A stretch of DNA of 64,000 nucleotides from Pseudarthrobacter sp. NamE2 (GCF_005796205.1 NZ_VAHN01000002.1:360168-424167), one strand, 5' to 3'; shown: positions 17,786 to 26,898, counted from the first letter of the stretch. A program made the numbers and translations. Notes: generated by a model not told the origin, from the sequence alone.

Positions 17786-18723
17786 CAGCAGTTTCTTCCG
17801 CGGCAGTCATCCTCGGCATCGTCCTGGGCGCTGGCTTGTGGCTTGTTCTGGTCAGGTCACCGTTCATGCGGGCCACCACGTTTGCGGAACGAATTGAGCC
17901 GCAACTCAAGGCACAAAACGTGGAATCACGGCTCCTGCGCTCAGGTGAGCAGGCGCTGACGCCGTTCGGGCCACTCGAACGGATCGTGCGTCCAGTCATC
18001 CGCGATGCCCTTGCAAAGTTGGCCAGGCTGAACCCATCACCGGGCGCAACAGTCCGCAGGCTCGCCCAGGCCGGCATCAACAAGACACCCATCGACTACA
18101 GGGCGGAGCAACTGTTGTGGGCTGCTGCGGGATTTGCAGCCGCCTTGGGCCTCACAGCAGTAGGTGTTGCAGGCGGAAGGTTCAGCGCCGTCTTCGCAGC
18201 CCTCATTGTCATTGCAAGTGCGGTTACCGGCTTCATGCTTCGCGACTACTGGCTTGGGGTCCAGGTCCGGCGCAGGGAAGCGCGGATGATGGCTGAATTT
18301 CCAAGCCTCGCCGAACTCATGGCACTTGCCGTGGGCGCGGGGGAGAGCGCCACCGGTGCCCTGGACCGGGTCTGTCGGAGTGCCAACGGGGAGCTCTCCA
18401 AAGAGTTTTCGAGGATCCTCGCCGAGACCAGGGCAGGCGCGCCGCTCGTTCTCGCACTGCAGGAGTTCTCGGCGCGGACCGACCTCGCGCCGCTGGCCAG
18501 GTTCGTCGACGGCATCGTTGTGGCCGTAGAGCGGGGCACACCCTTGGCGGACGTGCTTCGCGCCCAGGCCCAGGACGTCCGTGACACAGCCAAGCGGGAC
18601 CTCATGGAATCTGCCGGCAAGAAAGAAATAGCAATGATGGTGCCGCTTGTATTCGGCGTGTTGCCGCTGACCGTCGTCTTTGCCGTCTTTCCCGGAATCG
18701 CCGCCATCAGTTTGGGATTTTAG
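17782..18723 (+). CDS. tadC: Tad pilus inner-membrane platform protein TadC
   Basis: A 313-residue T2SS-F protein, paralogous to TadB. The N-terminal span is at residues 5-25, a central pair at 110-155 and a C-terminal span at 285-310 (MMVPLVFGVLPLTVVFAVFPG). EFPSLAELMALAVGAGESATGALDRV is the conserved platform helix with the Gly-Glu-Ser core. ATGA coupling to tadB. It works with TadA/TadB to drive pilin polymerisation. Confidence 0.9.
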   Translation: MTAVSSAAVILGIVLGAGLWLVLVRSPFMRATTFAERIEPQLKAQNVESRLLRSGEQALTPFGPLERIVRPVIRDALAKLARLNPSPGATVRRLAQAGINKTPIDYRAEQLLWAAAGFAAALGLTAVGVAGGRFSAVFAALIVIASAVTGFMLRDYWLGVQVRRREARMMAEFPSLAELMALAVGAGESATGALDRVCRSANGELSKEFSRILAETRAGAPLVLALQEFSARTDLAPLARFVDGIVVAVERGTPLADVLRAQAQDVRDTAKRDLMESAGKKEIAMMVPLVFGVLPLTVVFAVFPGIAAISLGF

Positions 18724-18808
18724 TGCCGGCGGGAGAACCAATGCGGTGGCAGAAGCCCGGCGCGCGAGACCGAACAACTTTTCGAAGAACTGAGAAAGGG
18801 GAGAACGA

Positions 18809-19018
18809 ATGAAAAACCTGGGAATCCGCTGCGGGCTTATCCTCCTGGCCCTGGCGGCGTCGCGCCGCCCGGCCAACGATCACCACGAACGCGGAGACGT
18901 GCCGGGCTGGGTGATGATCACGCTGATGTCTGCCGTCCTGGTGGCGGCACTCCTGGCGCTCGCCGGTCCGGCTCTGGAAGCCATGTTCAACCAGGCGATG
19001 GACACGGTGGGCAGTTAG
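18809..19018 (+). CDS. small Flp-pilin-like protein
   Basis: A 69-residue protein sitting exactly where the major pilin Flp is expected, between tadC and the tadE-like genes. After a short basic and hydrophobic leader comes HHERGDVPGWVMITLMSAVL, a hydrophobic helix and a tail ALAGPALEAMFNQAMDTV resembling the (G)GxLxxxFNxI end of Flp pilins. The conserved Glu-Tyr of classical Flp after the prepilin cleavage site is replaced by Pro-Gly-Trp, so it is divergent. Shine-Dalgarno GGGGAG lies before the ATG. Pilin assignment is inference from size, hydrophobicity and position. Confidence 0.6.
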   Translation: MKNLGIRCGLILLALAASRRPANDHHERGDVPGWVMITLMSAVLVAALLALAGPALEAMFNQAMDTVGS

Positions 19019-19022
19019 CCTG

Positions 19023-19439
19023 ATGTTCAAGCCCGTCCGCGAAGCCACGAGGAGTACCTCCATGCCCCGCTCGCGGGAAACCGGGTCGGCAGTGGTGGAC
19101 TTTGTCCTGGTGGGCGGGTTGCTGACCATGTTCTTCCTGGCGATCATCCAACTGACCCTCGTCCTTCACGTGCGCAACACCCTGATCGATGCGGCCGCCT
19201 CCGGTGCGCGCTACGGAACCCTCGCCGACCGGGGTGCCGCCGACGCGGAAGAACGTACCCGTGCAGTAATCACTACAGCCTTGAACCCGGGTTTCGCCGA
19301 ACAGGTGACCACCAGAGAAGTCAAGACGCAGGGGCTGCGGACGCTCGAGGTGACAGTGCGGGCGCCAATGCCTGTTGTCGGGCTGATCGGTCCCCGGGAC
19401 CTGCTGGAGGTGAAGGGCCATGCCGCCCTGCAACCCTGA
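19023..19439 (+). CDS. tadE: TadE-like pseudopilin
   Basis: A 138-residue protein with the TadE signature near the N-terminus: RETGSAVVDFVLVGGLLTMFFLAIIQLTLVLHVRNTLIDAAASGARYG, one membrane span at about residues 20-45 followed by an extracytoplasmic domain. TadE family proteins are minor pseudopilins processed by a prepilin peptidase, none of which is encoded in this window. It starts 4 bases after the pilin-like gene and its last 20 bases overlap the next gene in another frame. Confidence 0.85.
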   Translation: MFKPVREATRSTSMPRSRETGSAVVDFVLVGGLLTMFFLAIIQLTLVLHVRNTLIDAAASGARYGTLADRGAADAEERTRAVITTALNPGFAEQVTTREVKTQGLRTLEVTVRAPMPVVGLIGPRDLLEVKGHAALQP

Positions 19440-19908
19440 CCCAATACGCCGGATTCAGGGTCGGCTGCGGAAGGCGCTATGCCTGCAGGAGGACGCCCCT
19501 GAACGGGGGAGTGCTGTTGTCGAATTTACCTTCCTTGCCCTCCTGCTGATGGTCCCGCTGGTGTACTTCGTCATCACGGTGGGCCAAGTCCAGGGTGGTT
19601 CTTTTGCTGTCGTCGGCGCGGCGGACCAGGCCGCGAAAGTTTATGTCGCCCAGCCGGATGCTGCTTCAGCACAGGCGGCAGCGGAGCAGGCCGTTGCCAT
19701 CGCGCTCGAAGATTTCGGCCATAGCCCCGACCAGGCCACGTTGGCCATCAGCTGCAACCCGGGCGACTGCCAGGCGGCCGGAACAACCGTCACTACGACG
19801 GTGCACCTGACCATCCCCCTGCCATTCATCCCGTTCGCCGATGGATTCCGGTTATCCGCCACAGAGGTCGACGCGTCAGCCACCCAACTTGTAGGCAGAT
19901 TCCGGTGA
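19420..19908 (+). CDS. TadE/TadF-like pseudopilin
   Basis: A 162-residue second TadE-type protein: ERGSAVVEFTFLALLLMVPLVYFVITVGQVQGGSFAVVGAADQAAKVYV places Glu at the +5-like position and one hydrophobic helix at residues 30-52. The remainder has two Cys (ISCNPGDCQ) that could form an extracytoplasmic disulfide. It overlaps the previous tadE-like gene by 20 bases, unusual for the otherwise 4-base overlaps here; the true start might be an internal codon, but the ATG at 19420 keeps the only reading frame upstream of the signature. Confidence 0.8.
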   Translation: MPPCNPDPIRRIQGRLRKALCLQEDAPERGSAVVEFTFLALLLMVPLVYFVITVGQVQGGSFAVVGAADQAAKVYVAQPDAASAQAAAEQAVAIALEDFGHSPDQATLAISCNPGDCQAAGTTVTTTVHLTIPLPFIPFADGFRLSATEVDASATQLVGRFR

Positions 19909-20351
19909 AAGCAGGAAAGAAAGACGAAGACGGACAGCTGATGGTGATGATCCTTGGCTACGTGGCGCTGGCCCTGCTGGTCGCCACAGTCGTGATCGGC
20001 ATTTCCGCCGTCTACCTGGAACACAAGCGGCTGTTGTCACTGGCGGACGGCGCCTCGCTGGCGGCGGCAGACAGCTACACACTCGGCGAAGTCACAACGC
20101 AGGGCGGCAGCCCGTCGGCCGTCCTCAACCCTGCACGGGTCCGGAATGTAGCGGCGGACTTTGTCGCCAGGAGCCCGGCGTCGGAACGCTTTGACTCCCT
20201 GGCTGTTGCAGGGGCGACAGGAACTCCTGACGGATCCACCGCCGTCGTTGTCCTCACCGCCGTAGTCCACCCGCCCGTGGTGAACTTCCTGGTGCCGGGC
20301 GGCATCCCCATCGAAGCCGCGTCCACCGCCCGCTCGCGGCTCACCCGCTGA
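19905..20351 (+). CDS. TadG-like protein (pilus assembly, Flp operon)
   Basis: A 148-residue protein with an N-terminal signature DEDGQLMVMILGYVALALLVATVVIGISAVYLEHKRLLSLADGASLAAADSY, the TadG_N / helicase-exporter pattern found at the end of actinobacterial Tad operons. One membrane helix at residues 13-38; the rest is extracytoplasmic. GTG start in a GTGA overlap with the previous gene. It is shorter than proteobacterial TadG, lacking the vWA-type domain. Last gene of the tad operon, 50 bases before prfB. Confidence 0.78.
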   Translation: MKAGKKDEDGQLMVMILGYVALALLVATVVIGISAVYLEHKRLLSLADGASLAAADSYTLGEVTTQGGSPSAVLNPARVRNVAADFVARSPASERFDSLAVAGATGTPDGSTAVVVLTAVVHPPVVNFLVPGGIPIEAASTARSRLTR

Positions 20352-20386
20352 GAACACGCGGGACCAGGGGCTTTCCCCGGATGGCG

Positions 20387-20392
20387 TAGGCT
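20387..20392 (+). promoter_or_regulatory. candidate -10 element of a leaderless prfB transcript
   Basis: TAGGCT is placed 10 bases before the prfB ATG, and no Shine-Dalgarno precedes the start. This spacing puts transcription start at or next to the ATG, the arrangement of leaderless mRNAs common in actinobacteria. Confidence 0.45.
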
Positions 20393-20401
20393 TAATCCAC
20401 C

Positions 20402-21520
20402 ATGGCCAATATTGATTTTTCCGCTGAAATCCGCGCGCTCCGCGCGACCTACGAGTCTATTGAACGCGTTACCGACGTTGCGGCGCTGAAGGAAGACATC
20501 GCCGAACTCAGCGAGCGGGCAGGGGAGCCGGACCTGTGGGACGACCCCGCAGCGGCACAGAAAATCACCTCCAGGCTTTCGCACCGCCAGTCGGAGCTGG
20601 AGCGCCTTACCAGGCTGGAATCCCGGATCGATGACCTGGAAGTGCTGGTGGAGCTCGGCCAGGACGAGGACGACGCCGACTCCATGGGCGAGGCCGCAGC
20701 GGAACTCGAATCAATCAAAAAGGCCCTCAAGGAACTCGAGGTCGTCACGCTGCTCTCCGGCGACTATGACGAGCGCGAGGCCGTGGTGTCCATCCGTGCC
20801 GGCGCCGGTGGCGTGGACGCCGCAGACTTCGCCGAGATGCTGCTGCGCATGTACCTTCGCTGGGCGGAACGCCACGGATATCCCACCACGGTCATGGACA
20901 CCTCCTACGCGGAAGAAGCCGGCCTGAAGTCCGCCACGTTCGAAGTGAAGGCCCCCTATGCCTACGGCACCCTCAGCGTCGAGGCGGGTACCCACCGGCT
21001 TGTGAGGATCAGTCCCTTCGACAACCAGGGCCGCCGGCAGACCTCGTTCGCTGCAGTGGAGGTCATCCCGCTGATCGAGCAGACCGACTCCATCGAAATC
21101 CCGGAGAACGAGATCCGCGTCGACGTCTTCCGGTCGTCAGGCCCGGGCGGCCAATCCGTGAACACCACGGACTCCGCTGTGCGGCTGACCCACATACCCA
21201 CTGGAACCGTCGTCTCCATGCAGAACGAAAAGTCCCAGTTGCAGAACCGCGCCGCCGCCATGCGGGTGCTCCAGTCCCGCCTCCTCCTCATTAAGAAGGA
21301 ACAGGAGGACGCCGAAAAGAAGGCGCTGGCCGGTGACGTCAAGGCCTCGTGGGGCGACCAAATGCGCTCCTACGTTCTCAATCCGTACCAGATGGTCAAG
21401 GACCTCCGGACCGAGCACGAGGTGGGCAACACCGCGGCGGTGTTCGACGGCGAAATCGATGACTTCATCGATGCCGGAATCCGCTGGCGGACGGATAACC
21501 GCAACGCCGATAAGTCCTAG
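20402..21520 (+). CDS. prfB: peptide chain release factor 2
   Basis: A 372-residue class I release factor recognising UGA and UAA. The tripeptide anticodon SPF is at residues 204-206 ([20 protein letters not shown]) and the peptidyl-hydrolase GGQ at 249-251 ([20 protein letters not shown]). The frame is uninterrupted from [16 protein letters not shown], so the programmed +1 frameshift that controls E. coli prfB is absent; its own stop is TAG, which RF2 does not read. Length matches the family. Its position upstream of ftsE-ftsX-smpB is conserved in actinobacteria, though a subtilase gene intervenes here. Confidence 0.96.
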   Translation: MANIDFSAEIRALRATYESIERVTDVAALKEDIAELSERAGEPDLWDDPAAAQKITSRLSHRQSELERLTRLESRIDDLEVLVELGQDEDDADSMGEAAAELESIKKALKELEVVTLLSGDYDEREAVVSIRAGAGGVDAADFAEMLLRMYLRWAERHGYPTTVMDTSYAEEAGLKSATFEVKAPYAYGTLSVEAGTHRLVRISPFDNQGRRQTSFAAVEVIPLIEQTDSIEIPENEIRVDVFRSSGPGGQSVNTTDSAVRLTHIPTGTVVSMQNEKSQLQNRAAAMRVLQSRLLLIKKEQEDAEKKALAGDVKASWGDQMRSYVLNPYQMVKDLRTEHEVGNTAAVFDGEIDDFIDAGIRWRTDNRNADKS

Positions 21521-21553
21521 CCTGGCTCAGCAAAACCAGGATGTTGTTCCTGC

Positions 21554-23131
21554 TTACGAAGCTGTTGCCATCGTTGCATACCTGTACATGAAAGCCGCCA
21601 TGACGTCGCGGGATACTGCGAGTGTTGGACGGTAGGTTTTGGTTCCGTCAGGCTCGGTCCAGCCGTTGCTGATGTGCCGTGAGGCGAGCCAGGATATCTC
21701 CTTGTAGAAGACGTGGTTGGTGGCTACGTCGGTGAAGGGGGAATTTGCCGGGGGTAGATAGGCAGGGCTTCCTGCCAGTCGGTACATGAAGGCGGCCATG
21801 ACGTCGCGGGATACTGCGAGTGTTGGGCGGTAGGTTTTGGTTCCGTCAGGCTCGGTCCAGCCGTTGCTGATCTGCCGTGAGGCAAGCCACTCAATTTCTG
21901 GCGCAAACACGTGATTCGCGTCGACGTCGATGAACGGGCGCACTGTGACTGGAGAAGATTCGGCCGGTGCAATGTGGAGCAGCCGGTTGGGAGTTCCTAA
22001 ATTGGAGGCAGCAATGACTCCCGTTACTGCAGAAGAAGTTATCGCGTCTGCCACCTGGGCAGGGGTCAGGTGAGGGTGTTTTGCCAGGAGGAGCGCCGCG
22101 GCGCCAGCTACGTGGGGTGTGGCCATGGATGTTCCACTCATAGCCGCCGTGGCCGTCGAAGATGTATGCCAAGTGGAGCTGATGCCAACTCCCGGAGCGT
22201 AAAGATCCACGCAGGCACCAAAGTTGGAAAAGGAGGCCTGACGGTCTGAAGAATCGCTCGCTGCGACCGTCACAGCTGCCGGAGTGCGCGCGGGTGAACC
22301 CGTGCAGGCGTCTGTTGTACGGTTCCCTGCGGCAACGATCGCAGTGATGCCGACGTCCATAACCTTTTGGACGGCAGCGTCGAGCATACTGCTGGCCGGT
22401 CCGCCGATGCTTAGATTGACTACGGCCGGAGTTCCGTCGGCATGGTTCCCAACAATCCATTCGAGTCCTGCGATTACGTCTGAGTAGTAGCCCGAACCGT
22501 CGCAGGCCAATGCCCTCACGGGTATGAGGGTGACGGACTTTGCCACACCGTGGACACTTCCGCCGATTGTTCCTGCGACGTGGGTCCCGTGCCCGCTGCA
22601 GTCCGTTGACCCGCGGCCGTCAGCCAGCGCAGTCCAACCTGCTGTGACGCGTCCCCCGAAGTCGGTGTGGGAGGGGTAGATGCCGGTATCTACCACATAA
22701 GCACTAACGCCGGATCCGGAGTTTGCCGGGCCGTAGGAGCCCGAGAGCGGCAACGTCTGTTGATCAATCCTGTCCAGTCCCCACGGAGCCGGCTTCTGGG
22801 TTTCAGAAGTGCTGACCAGGGCGTCCACCTCGACGGCAGTGACCCTTCCTGAGCGGGTTAGTGCTGCCGCCTGCGCTGGTGTCGCCTTGATCGCTGCACC
22901 GCGGACAGCCGATGAAAAGGTGCGCCTGACGGCAATACCTTGGGACTTCAGTCTCTCTGCCTCGGCTGGGACATCTGTCATTGGTGCGAACTGAACTAAG
23001 TAATTTCCGCTCTCGTTCATCGCCGGGGCGCTGGAACCTGGTGTCTCCGGTACCGCTGTCGCCGCTGTCGCTGTCGATCCCAACGCCACGGTGGAGAGCA
23101 GGAGGACTGTAGTCATTCGGGAAAAGGGCAT
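21554..23131 (-). CDS. secreted subtilisin-like S8 protease with SLH-like repeats
   Basis: A 525-residue secreted serine protease. Residues 1-27 are a signal peptide; 40-105 an I9-type inhibitor propeptide (GNYLVQFAPMTDVPAEAERL). The catalytic triad is Asp148 (YVVDTGIYPSHTDF), His181 (GHGTHVAGT) and Ser335 (SGTSMATPHVAG), with oxyanion Asn270. Residues ~395-525 hold two 66-residue-period repeats of the type FxDVxxNHVFxxEIxWLASRxISNGW...YRPTLAVSRDVMAAFMYR, related to S-layer homology modules and probably wall-binding. The ATG at 23131 lies 19 bases after GGAAAGGA; an in-frame ATC at 23143 has better spacing and would add a lysine to the signal peptide. It splits the usual prfB-ftsE linkage. 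Confidence 0.92.
   Translation of the reverse strand: MPFSRMTTVLLLSTVALGSTATAATAVPETPGSSAPAMNESGNYLVQFAPMTDVPAEAERLKSQGIAVRRTFSSAVRGAAIKATPAQAAALTRSGRVTAVEVDALVSTSETQKPAPWGLDRIDQQTLPLSGSYGPANSGSGVSAYVVDTGIYPSHTDFGGRVTAGWTALADGRGSTDCSGHGTHVAGTIGGSVHGVAKSVTLIPVRALACDGSGYYSDVIAGLEWIVGNHADGTPAVVNLSIGGPASSMLDAAVQKVMDVGITAIVAAGNRTTDACTGSPARTPAAVTVAASDSSDRQASFSNFGACVDLYAPGVGISSTWHTSSTATAAMSGTSMATPHVAGAAALLLAKHPHLTPAQVADAITSSAVTGVIAASNLGTPNRLLHIAPAESSPVTVRPFIDVDANHVFAPEIEWLASRQISNGWTEPDGTKTYRPTLAVSRDVMAAFMYRLAGSPAYLPPANSPFTDVATNHVFYKEISWLASRHISNGWTEPDGTKTYRPTLAVSRDVMAAFMYRYATMATAS
21584..21888. repeat. near-identical tandem repeat within the subtilase gene
   Basis: About 105 bases at 21584-21690 recur at 21782-21888 with very few differences, an offset of 198 bases (66 codons). 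It encodes the ISNGW ... RPTLAVSRDVMAAFMYR part of the SLH-like repeats. Identity this high at synonymous positions implies recent duplication or gene conversion. Confidence 0.85.
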
Positions 23132-23633
23132 TGCGAGCTTGATGGTAGATTCCTTTCCGGTTGCCCCGGCGTGCGGCTGTGGGCTGCTGCTTTTTTCAGG
23201 TTATGACCGGAGAATTGCCATCCAGACAAAGCTCAGCCGATCCTGTGTGAACCCTGCGAAACCTTGGTATAAGTTGGCCAGTCGCTGGGAAGCAGAGACT
23301 GATGGTATGCGCCCTGCAGCCCCGGCATACCCGTAGATGCTTACGGAGACTGATATCCCTGCAGGCGATGTGTGAGAGTTTTGCCGCGCCAAGGCCCTGT
23401 CACGCTTCCCGGAGTTCTTACCCTGTCGTATGCCCATGGGATGACCAACGCGAAGGGGCCGGCCCGCCGAGGGAAACCGCGACACACCCCGTGAAACCCG
23501 TGTGGAAGACGGGCGATCGTGCGTATAGTCAAGGGGCCGGGGCCCTACTTTCCCCAAACGAAGACCCGTGCACCGGCTGCAGAACTGGGCTGCATCACAC
23601 GGATCAGCCATGCCCTGCAGGGTATTTAGGGCC
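23132..23633. other. 502-base intergenic region between subtilase and ftsE
   Basis: Holds the divergent promoters of the subtilase and the ftsE operon. TATAGT at 23524-23529 is a possible -10 for ftsE (about 105 bases before the start) with a weak TGTGGA 17 bases upstream. No small gene, tRNA or repeat recognised. Confidence 0.4.
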
Positions 23634-24431
23634 ATGATCCGATTCGAAAATGTCACCAAGGTGTACGACCAGAAAGCCCGGCCTGCGCTGGACTCTGTCA
23701 ACCTTGAAATCGACCGCGGCGAATTTGCCTTCCTTGTGGGCGCATCCGGTTCCGGAAAATCCACCTTCCTGCGCCTGGTCCTCAAGGAGGACCGCGCAAC
23801 CTCCGGTGCCGTGTACGTAGCCGGCCAGAACGTGGCCAAAATTTCCAGCTGGCGGGTGCCGCGCCTTCGCCGGGGTATCGGCGTCGTATTCCAGGACTTC
23901 CGCCTCCTGCCCCAGAAGAATGTTTTCGCCAACGTGGCGTTCGCCATGCAGGTCATCGGGAAGAGCCGCAGCGTCATTCGGGATACCGTTCCGGAAGTCC
24001 TCAAGACGGTAGGCCTGGAAGGCAAAGAGCACCGCATGCCGCACGAACTGTCCGGCGGTGAGCAGCAGCGCGTCGCCATTGCCAGGGCAGTGGTGAACCG
24101 GCCCGGGATCCTCCTGGCCGACGAACCCACCGGAAACCTGGACCCCACCACCTCGATGGGCATCATGGGCGTGCTGGATAAGATCAACCAGAACGGAACC
24201 ACCGTGGTCATGGCCACGCACGACGACGACATCGTCAACGAGATGCGCAAACGCGTGGTGGAACTGAAGAACGGCGTGGTCATCCGCGACGAGGCCAAGG
24301 CCCTCTACACCTCCATGATTCCCATCGTTGGGCAGTCCCGACGGCTCAAGGACGCCAGCGGCAGGGAAACACCCGACGCCGGCCTGCCGGGCGAAGGCAG
24401 CGAAGGCACCGAAGGCGGTGCGCAGCGATGA
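23634..24431 (+). CDS. ftsE: cell division ATP-binding protein FtsE
   Basis: A 265-residue ABC ATPase which, with FtsX, transmits division signals to peptidoglycan hydrolases. I start at ATG 23634 ([20 protein letters not shown]), the family's usual N-terminus, although the frame extends upstream. Walker [10 protein letters not shown] at residues 37-45, signature [14 protein letters not shown], Walker [14 protein letters not shown] and H-loop [12 protein letters not shown] are intact. The C-terminal ~35 residues are an acidic/glycine-rich tail absent in E. coli FtsE. ATGA overlap with ftsX, and the M23 hydrolase next door is the probable activated enzyme. Confidence 0.96.
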   Translation: MIRFENVTKVYDQKARPALDSVNLEIDRGEFAFLVGASGSGKSTFLRLVLKEDRATSGAVYVAGQNVAKISSWRVPRLRRGIGVVFQDFRLLPQKNVFANVAFAMQVIGKSRSVIRDTVPEVLKTVGLEGKEHRMPHELSGGEQQRVAIARAVVNRPGILLADEPTGNLDPTTSMGIMGVLDKINQNGTTVVMATHDDDIVNEMRKRVVELKNGVVIRDEAKALYTSMIPIVGQSRRLKDASGRETPDAGLPGEGSEGTEGGAQR

Positions 24432-25342
24432 GGCTCGCGTTCATCCTCAGCGAGATCGGCAGCGGGCTCCGCCGGAACCTGTCCATGGTGGTCTCGGTCA
24501 TCCTGGTCACGTTCGTCTCGCTCACCTTCGTGGGTGCCGCCGGCATGCTGCAGATGCAGATCAACCAGATGAAGGGTTACTGGTACGACAAAGTCCAGGT
24601 GGCCATCTTCCTGTGCAGTGAAGGTTCGACGGCGGCGGGTTGCGCAAGCGGGCCCGTCACCCCGGAGCAGCAGGAAAGTCTGAACGCCCTGCTGGAGTCG
24701 CCGGCGGTGGCACAGTACATCAACGACTTCCAGTTCGAGTCCAAGGAAGAGGCGTACCAGCACTTCAAGGACCAGTTCTCGAACTCGCCCATCGTTGACT
24801 CCGTGACACCGGACCAGTTGCCGGCATCATTCCGGATCAACATGAAGGATCCGGAAAAGTACCAGATCATCAGTGAAACCTTCTCCTCCCAGCCCGGCGT
24901 GGAAACAGTCATCGACCAGCGCCAGCTCCTGGAGCGCCTTTTCTCTGTCATGAACGGCGCCTCGCTGGTCGCGGTGGGCATCGCCGCCGTCATGATCGTT
25001 TGCGCCATCCTGCTCATCGCCACCACCATCCGGCTCTCCGCCTTTAGCCGCCGCCGGGAAACCGGCATCATGCGCCTGGTTGGCGCCTCCAAGACTGTCA
25101 TCCAGCTGCCCTTCATCCTGGAAGGTGTCATCGCCGCGGTGATCGGCGCAGCCCTGGCGTCCGCTACCCTGTGGGCTGTTGCGCACTTCTTCCTCGGGGA
25201 GTACATGTCCCAGCAGTACCCGGACACCGCCTTCATCTCGTCAGGGCAAACGCTCATCCTGGTCCCGGCACTGATAATCCTTGGCGGATCCTTGGCCGGA
25301 ATTTCGTCTCTCTTGACCTTGCGCCGGTACCTTCGCGTCTAG
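24428..25342 (+). CDS. ftsX: cell division membrane protein FtsX
   Basis: A 304-residue membrane partner of FtsE. Four spans: residues ~20-42, 170-192, 223-245 and 275-295. The large extracytoplasmic domain (45-170) has two Cys (FLCSEG and GCASG) likely disulfide-bonded and is the part that in mycobacteria and streptococci contacts the peptidoglycan hydrolase. [39 protein letters not shown] sequence is the FtsX domain signature. ATGA coupling with ftsE gives balanced synthesis. Confidence 0.95.
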   Translation: MRLAFILSEIGSGLRRNLSMVVSVILVTFVSLTFVGAAGMLQMQINQMKGYWYDKVQVAIFLCSEGSTAAGCASGPVTPEQQESLNALLESPAVAQYINDFQFESKEEAYQHFKDQFSNSPIVDSVTPDQLPASFRINMKDPEKYQIISETFSSQPGVETVIDQRQLLERLFSVMNGASLVAVGIAAVMIVCAILLIATTIRLSAFSRRRETGIMRLVGASKTVIQLPFILEGVIAAVIGAALASATLWAVAHFFLGEYMSQQYPDTAFISSGQTLILVPALIILGGSLAGISSLLTLRRYLRV

Positions 25343-25366
25343 GTATGCAAACCAACAAGGAATGCC

Positions 25367-26812
25367 ATGAACGTAACTGACCAGACTTCCATGCGTCCCC
25401 GCCGTGAACGGCGCGGTGCGGCCCGCCGGACAGGTGTCCTCAGCGGCGTGCTTGCCGTTGTCCTGGCCGCCGGCCTGGCATCGTCAACGCCCGTAGCTTT
25501 CGCTGACGAATTGGAGGACCGGCAAAAGGCGCTTGAAGCAGAAGCCTCCCGGGTCCAGCAGTCCCTGGAGTTCGTTGATTCCCGCATCGCCAAGGCAGCC
25601 AGCGATCTGGTGATCTACCAGGGCCAGCTGCCCGGCGCCCAGCAGGCACTGCTCGAGGCGCAGGGCCGGGTGGCCAGCGCAGTTAAAGAGGTGGAAGCCC
25701 TTTCGGCCCGCGTGGACATGGCACAGCAGAACAAGGCCAAGATCACGCAGCAGCTTGAGACGGACAAGCAGAAGATCGCCGACACCAAGAAGCTGATCGG
25801 CCAGATCGCCACCCAGGCCTACAAGTCCGGCGGTGTGCCGTCCAACCTGTCGCTGTTCTTTGGGTCCAACAGCGGCGGCAGCCTGACCGAAACCATGGAC
25901 CTCGCAGACCAGGCCATGCGCAGCCAGAACGCCGCCATGGACAAGCTGTCCCAGCAGAATGCCACCAACGTGAATTCCGAGGCCAGGCTGCAGGCTGTGG
26001 AAGCCGAGATCAGGGACCTGAAGGCCAAGGCGGACGCGGCGCTGGAACGCGAAAAGGCCGCCCGCGACGATGCTGCGGCGAAAAAGGAGGAAGTGGACCG
26101 GCTGATCGCTGACACCACCCGCCTCGACGCTGAACTCCAGGCGGCCAAACCCGGCATCCAGGCCCAGCTCGCCGGTGTCCAGGCCAGTCAGAACGCGGTG
26201 GCCGCCGAAATCCAGGAGCGCGACCGGAGGCTGCGCGAAGCCTGGGAGGCCGAACAGCGCAGGAAGGCGGAAGCGGCAGCTGCTGCCGCTGCTGCCGCGG
26301 CCGCCGCAGCAGCAGCCGCCAAGGGGCAGGCGCCGCCGCCGCCCCCGCCGGTGCAGTCTTTCATGCCGCCTGTGGGATCGCCGTCGGCCTTTGGCCTGAG
26401 GCATCCCTTCAACGGCGGCGTACCCATCACGTCCGGTTTCGGCTGGCGTGCCACGCCGCCCGGCACCATCGACTTCTACGGCAAGGGCGGTTACCTCCAC
26501 ACCGGCATCGACTTCGGCGCGGCTTGCGGTACGCCGGTCTACGCCGCGGCGGCAGGCGAAGTGTTCAGCTCCGGCTGGAGCTCCGCGGACGGTGGCGGCT
26601 GGCGCGTCAAGATTTCCCACGGCGTGGTGCAGGGCAACACACTGAACACCATCTACTACCACAACGCCAGCATTGTGGTGTCGAACGGCCAGAGGGTATC
26701 GCAGGGCCAGCTGATCGCCTACTCGGGAAACACCGGCAACTCCACCGGCTGCCATTCCCACTTCGAGACGTGGCTGAACGGTACCGCTGTGGACCCGATG
26801 GGGCTGCTCTAA
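25367..26812 (+). CDS. secreted coiled-coil M23 peptidoglycan hydrolase, FtsEX partner
   Basis: A 481-residue envelope protein. Residues 1-47 are a signal peptide (twin-Arg-rich start, core VLAVVLAAGLASS). Residues 48-300 are predicted coiled coil, the region that in EnvC/RipC/PcsB-type proteins binds FtsX. A 16-residue poly-Ala tract (303-318) and a Pro run separate it from the LytM/M23 domain (~345-481). The zinc site is intact: His378-x3-Asp382 (HTGID) and His463-Ser-His465 (HSHFE), so it should be an active endopeptidase rather than only an activator. It is 24 bases after ftsX in the same direction. Confidence 0.9.
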   Translation: MNVTDQTSMRPRRERRGAARRTGVLSGVLAVVLAAGLASSTPVAFADELEDRQKALEAEASRVQQSLEFVDSRIAKAASDLVIYQGQLPGAQQALLEAQGRVASAVKEVEALSARVDMAQQNKAKITQQLETDKQKIADTKKLIGQIATQAYKSGGVPSNLSLFFGSNSGGSLTETMDLADQAMRSQNAAMDKLSQQNATNVNSEARLQAVEAEIRDLKAKADAALEREKAARDDAAAKKEEVDRLIADTTRLDAELQAAKPGIQAQLAGVQASQNAVAAEIQERDRRLREAWEAEQRRKAEAAAAAAAAAAAAAAAAKGQAPPPPPPVQSFMPPVGSPSAFGLRHPFNGGVPITSGFGWRATPPGTIDFYGKGGYLHTGIDFGAACGTPVYAAAAGEVFSSGWSSADGGGWRVKISHGVVQGNTLNTIYYHNASIVVSNGQRVSQGQLIAYSGNTGNSTGCHSHFETWLNGTAVDPMGLL

Positions 26813-26830
26813 CCGGGGATTGGCCTGCCG

Positions 26831-26836
26831 TACACT
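26831..26836 (+). promoter_or_regulatory. candidate -10 element for smpB
   Basis: TACACT lies about 60 bases before the smpB GTG, in the short gap after the M23 gene. No convincing -35 was found, so this is a weak call. Confidence 0.3.
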
Positions 26837-26898
26837 GGTATGACTCCGCGCCGGACCGGCCGGGAGGACATCGGACCTGAAGACTGAGGAGCTTTTCC

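Noticed and set aside
23568..23633. Longer N-terminus for FtsE starting at 23568
   Set aside because: Family members start at the MIRFENV equivalent, and the extra 22 residues have no homologous look.
25484..26761. 425-residue frame opposite the M23 gene
   Set aside because: Explained by the Ala/Gln-rich coiled coil codons of the real gene.
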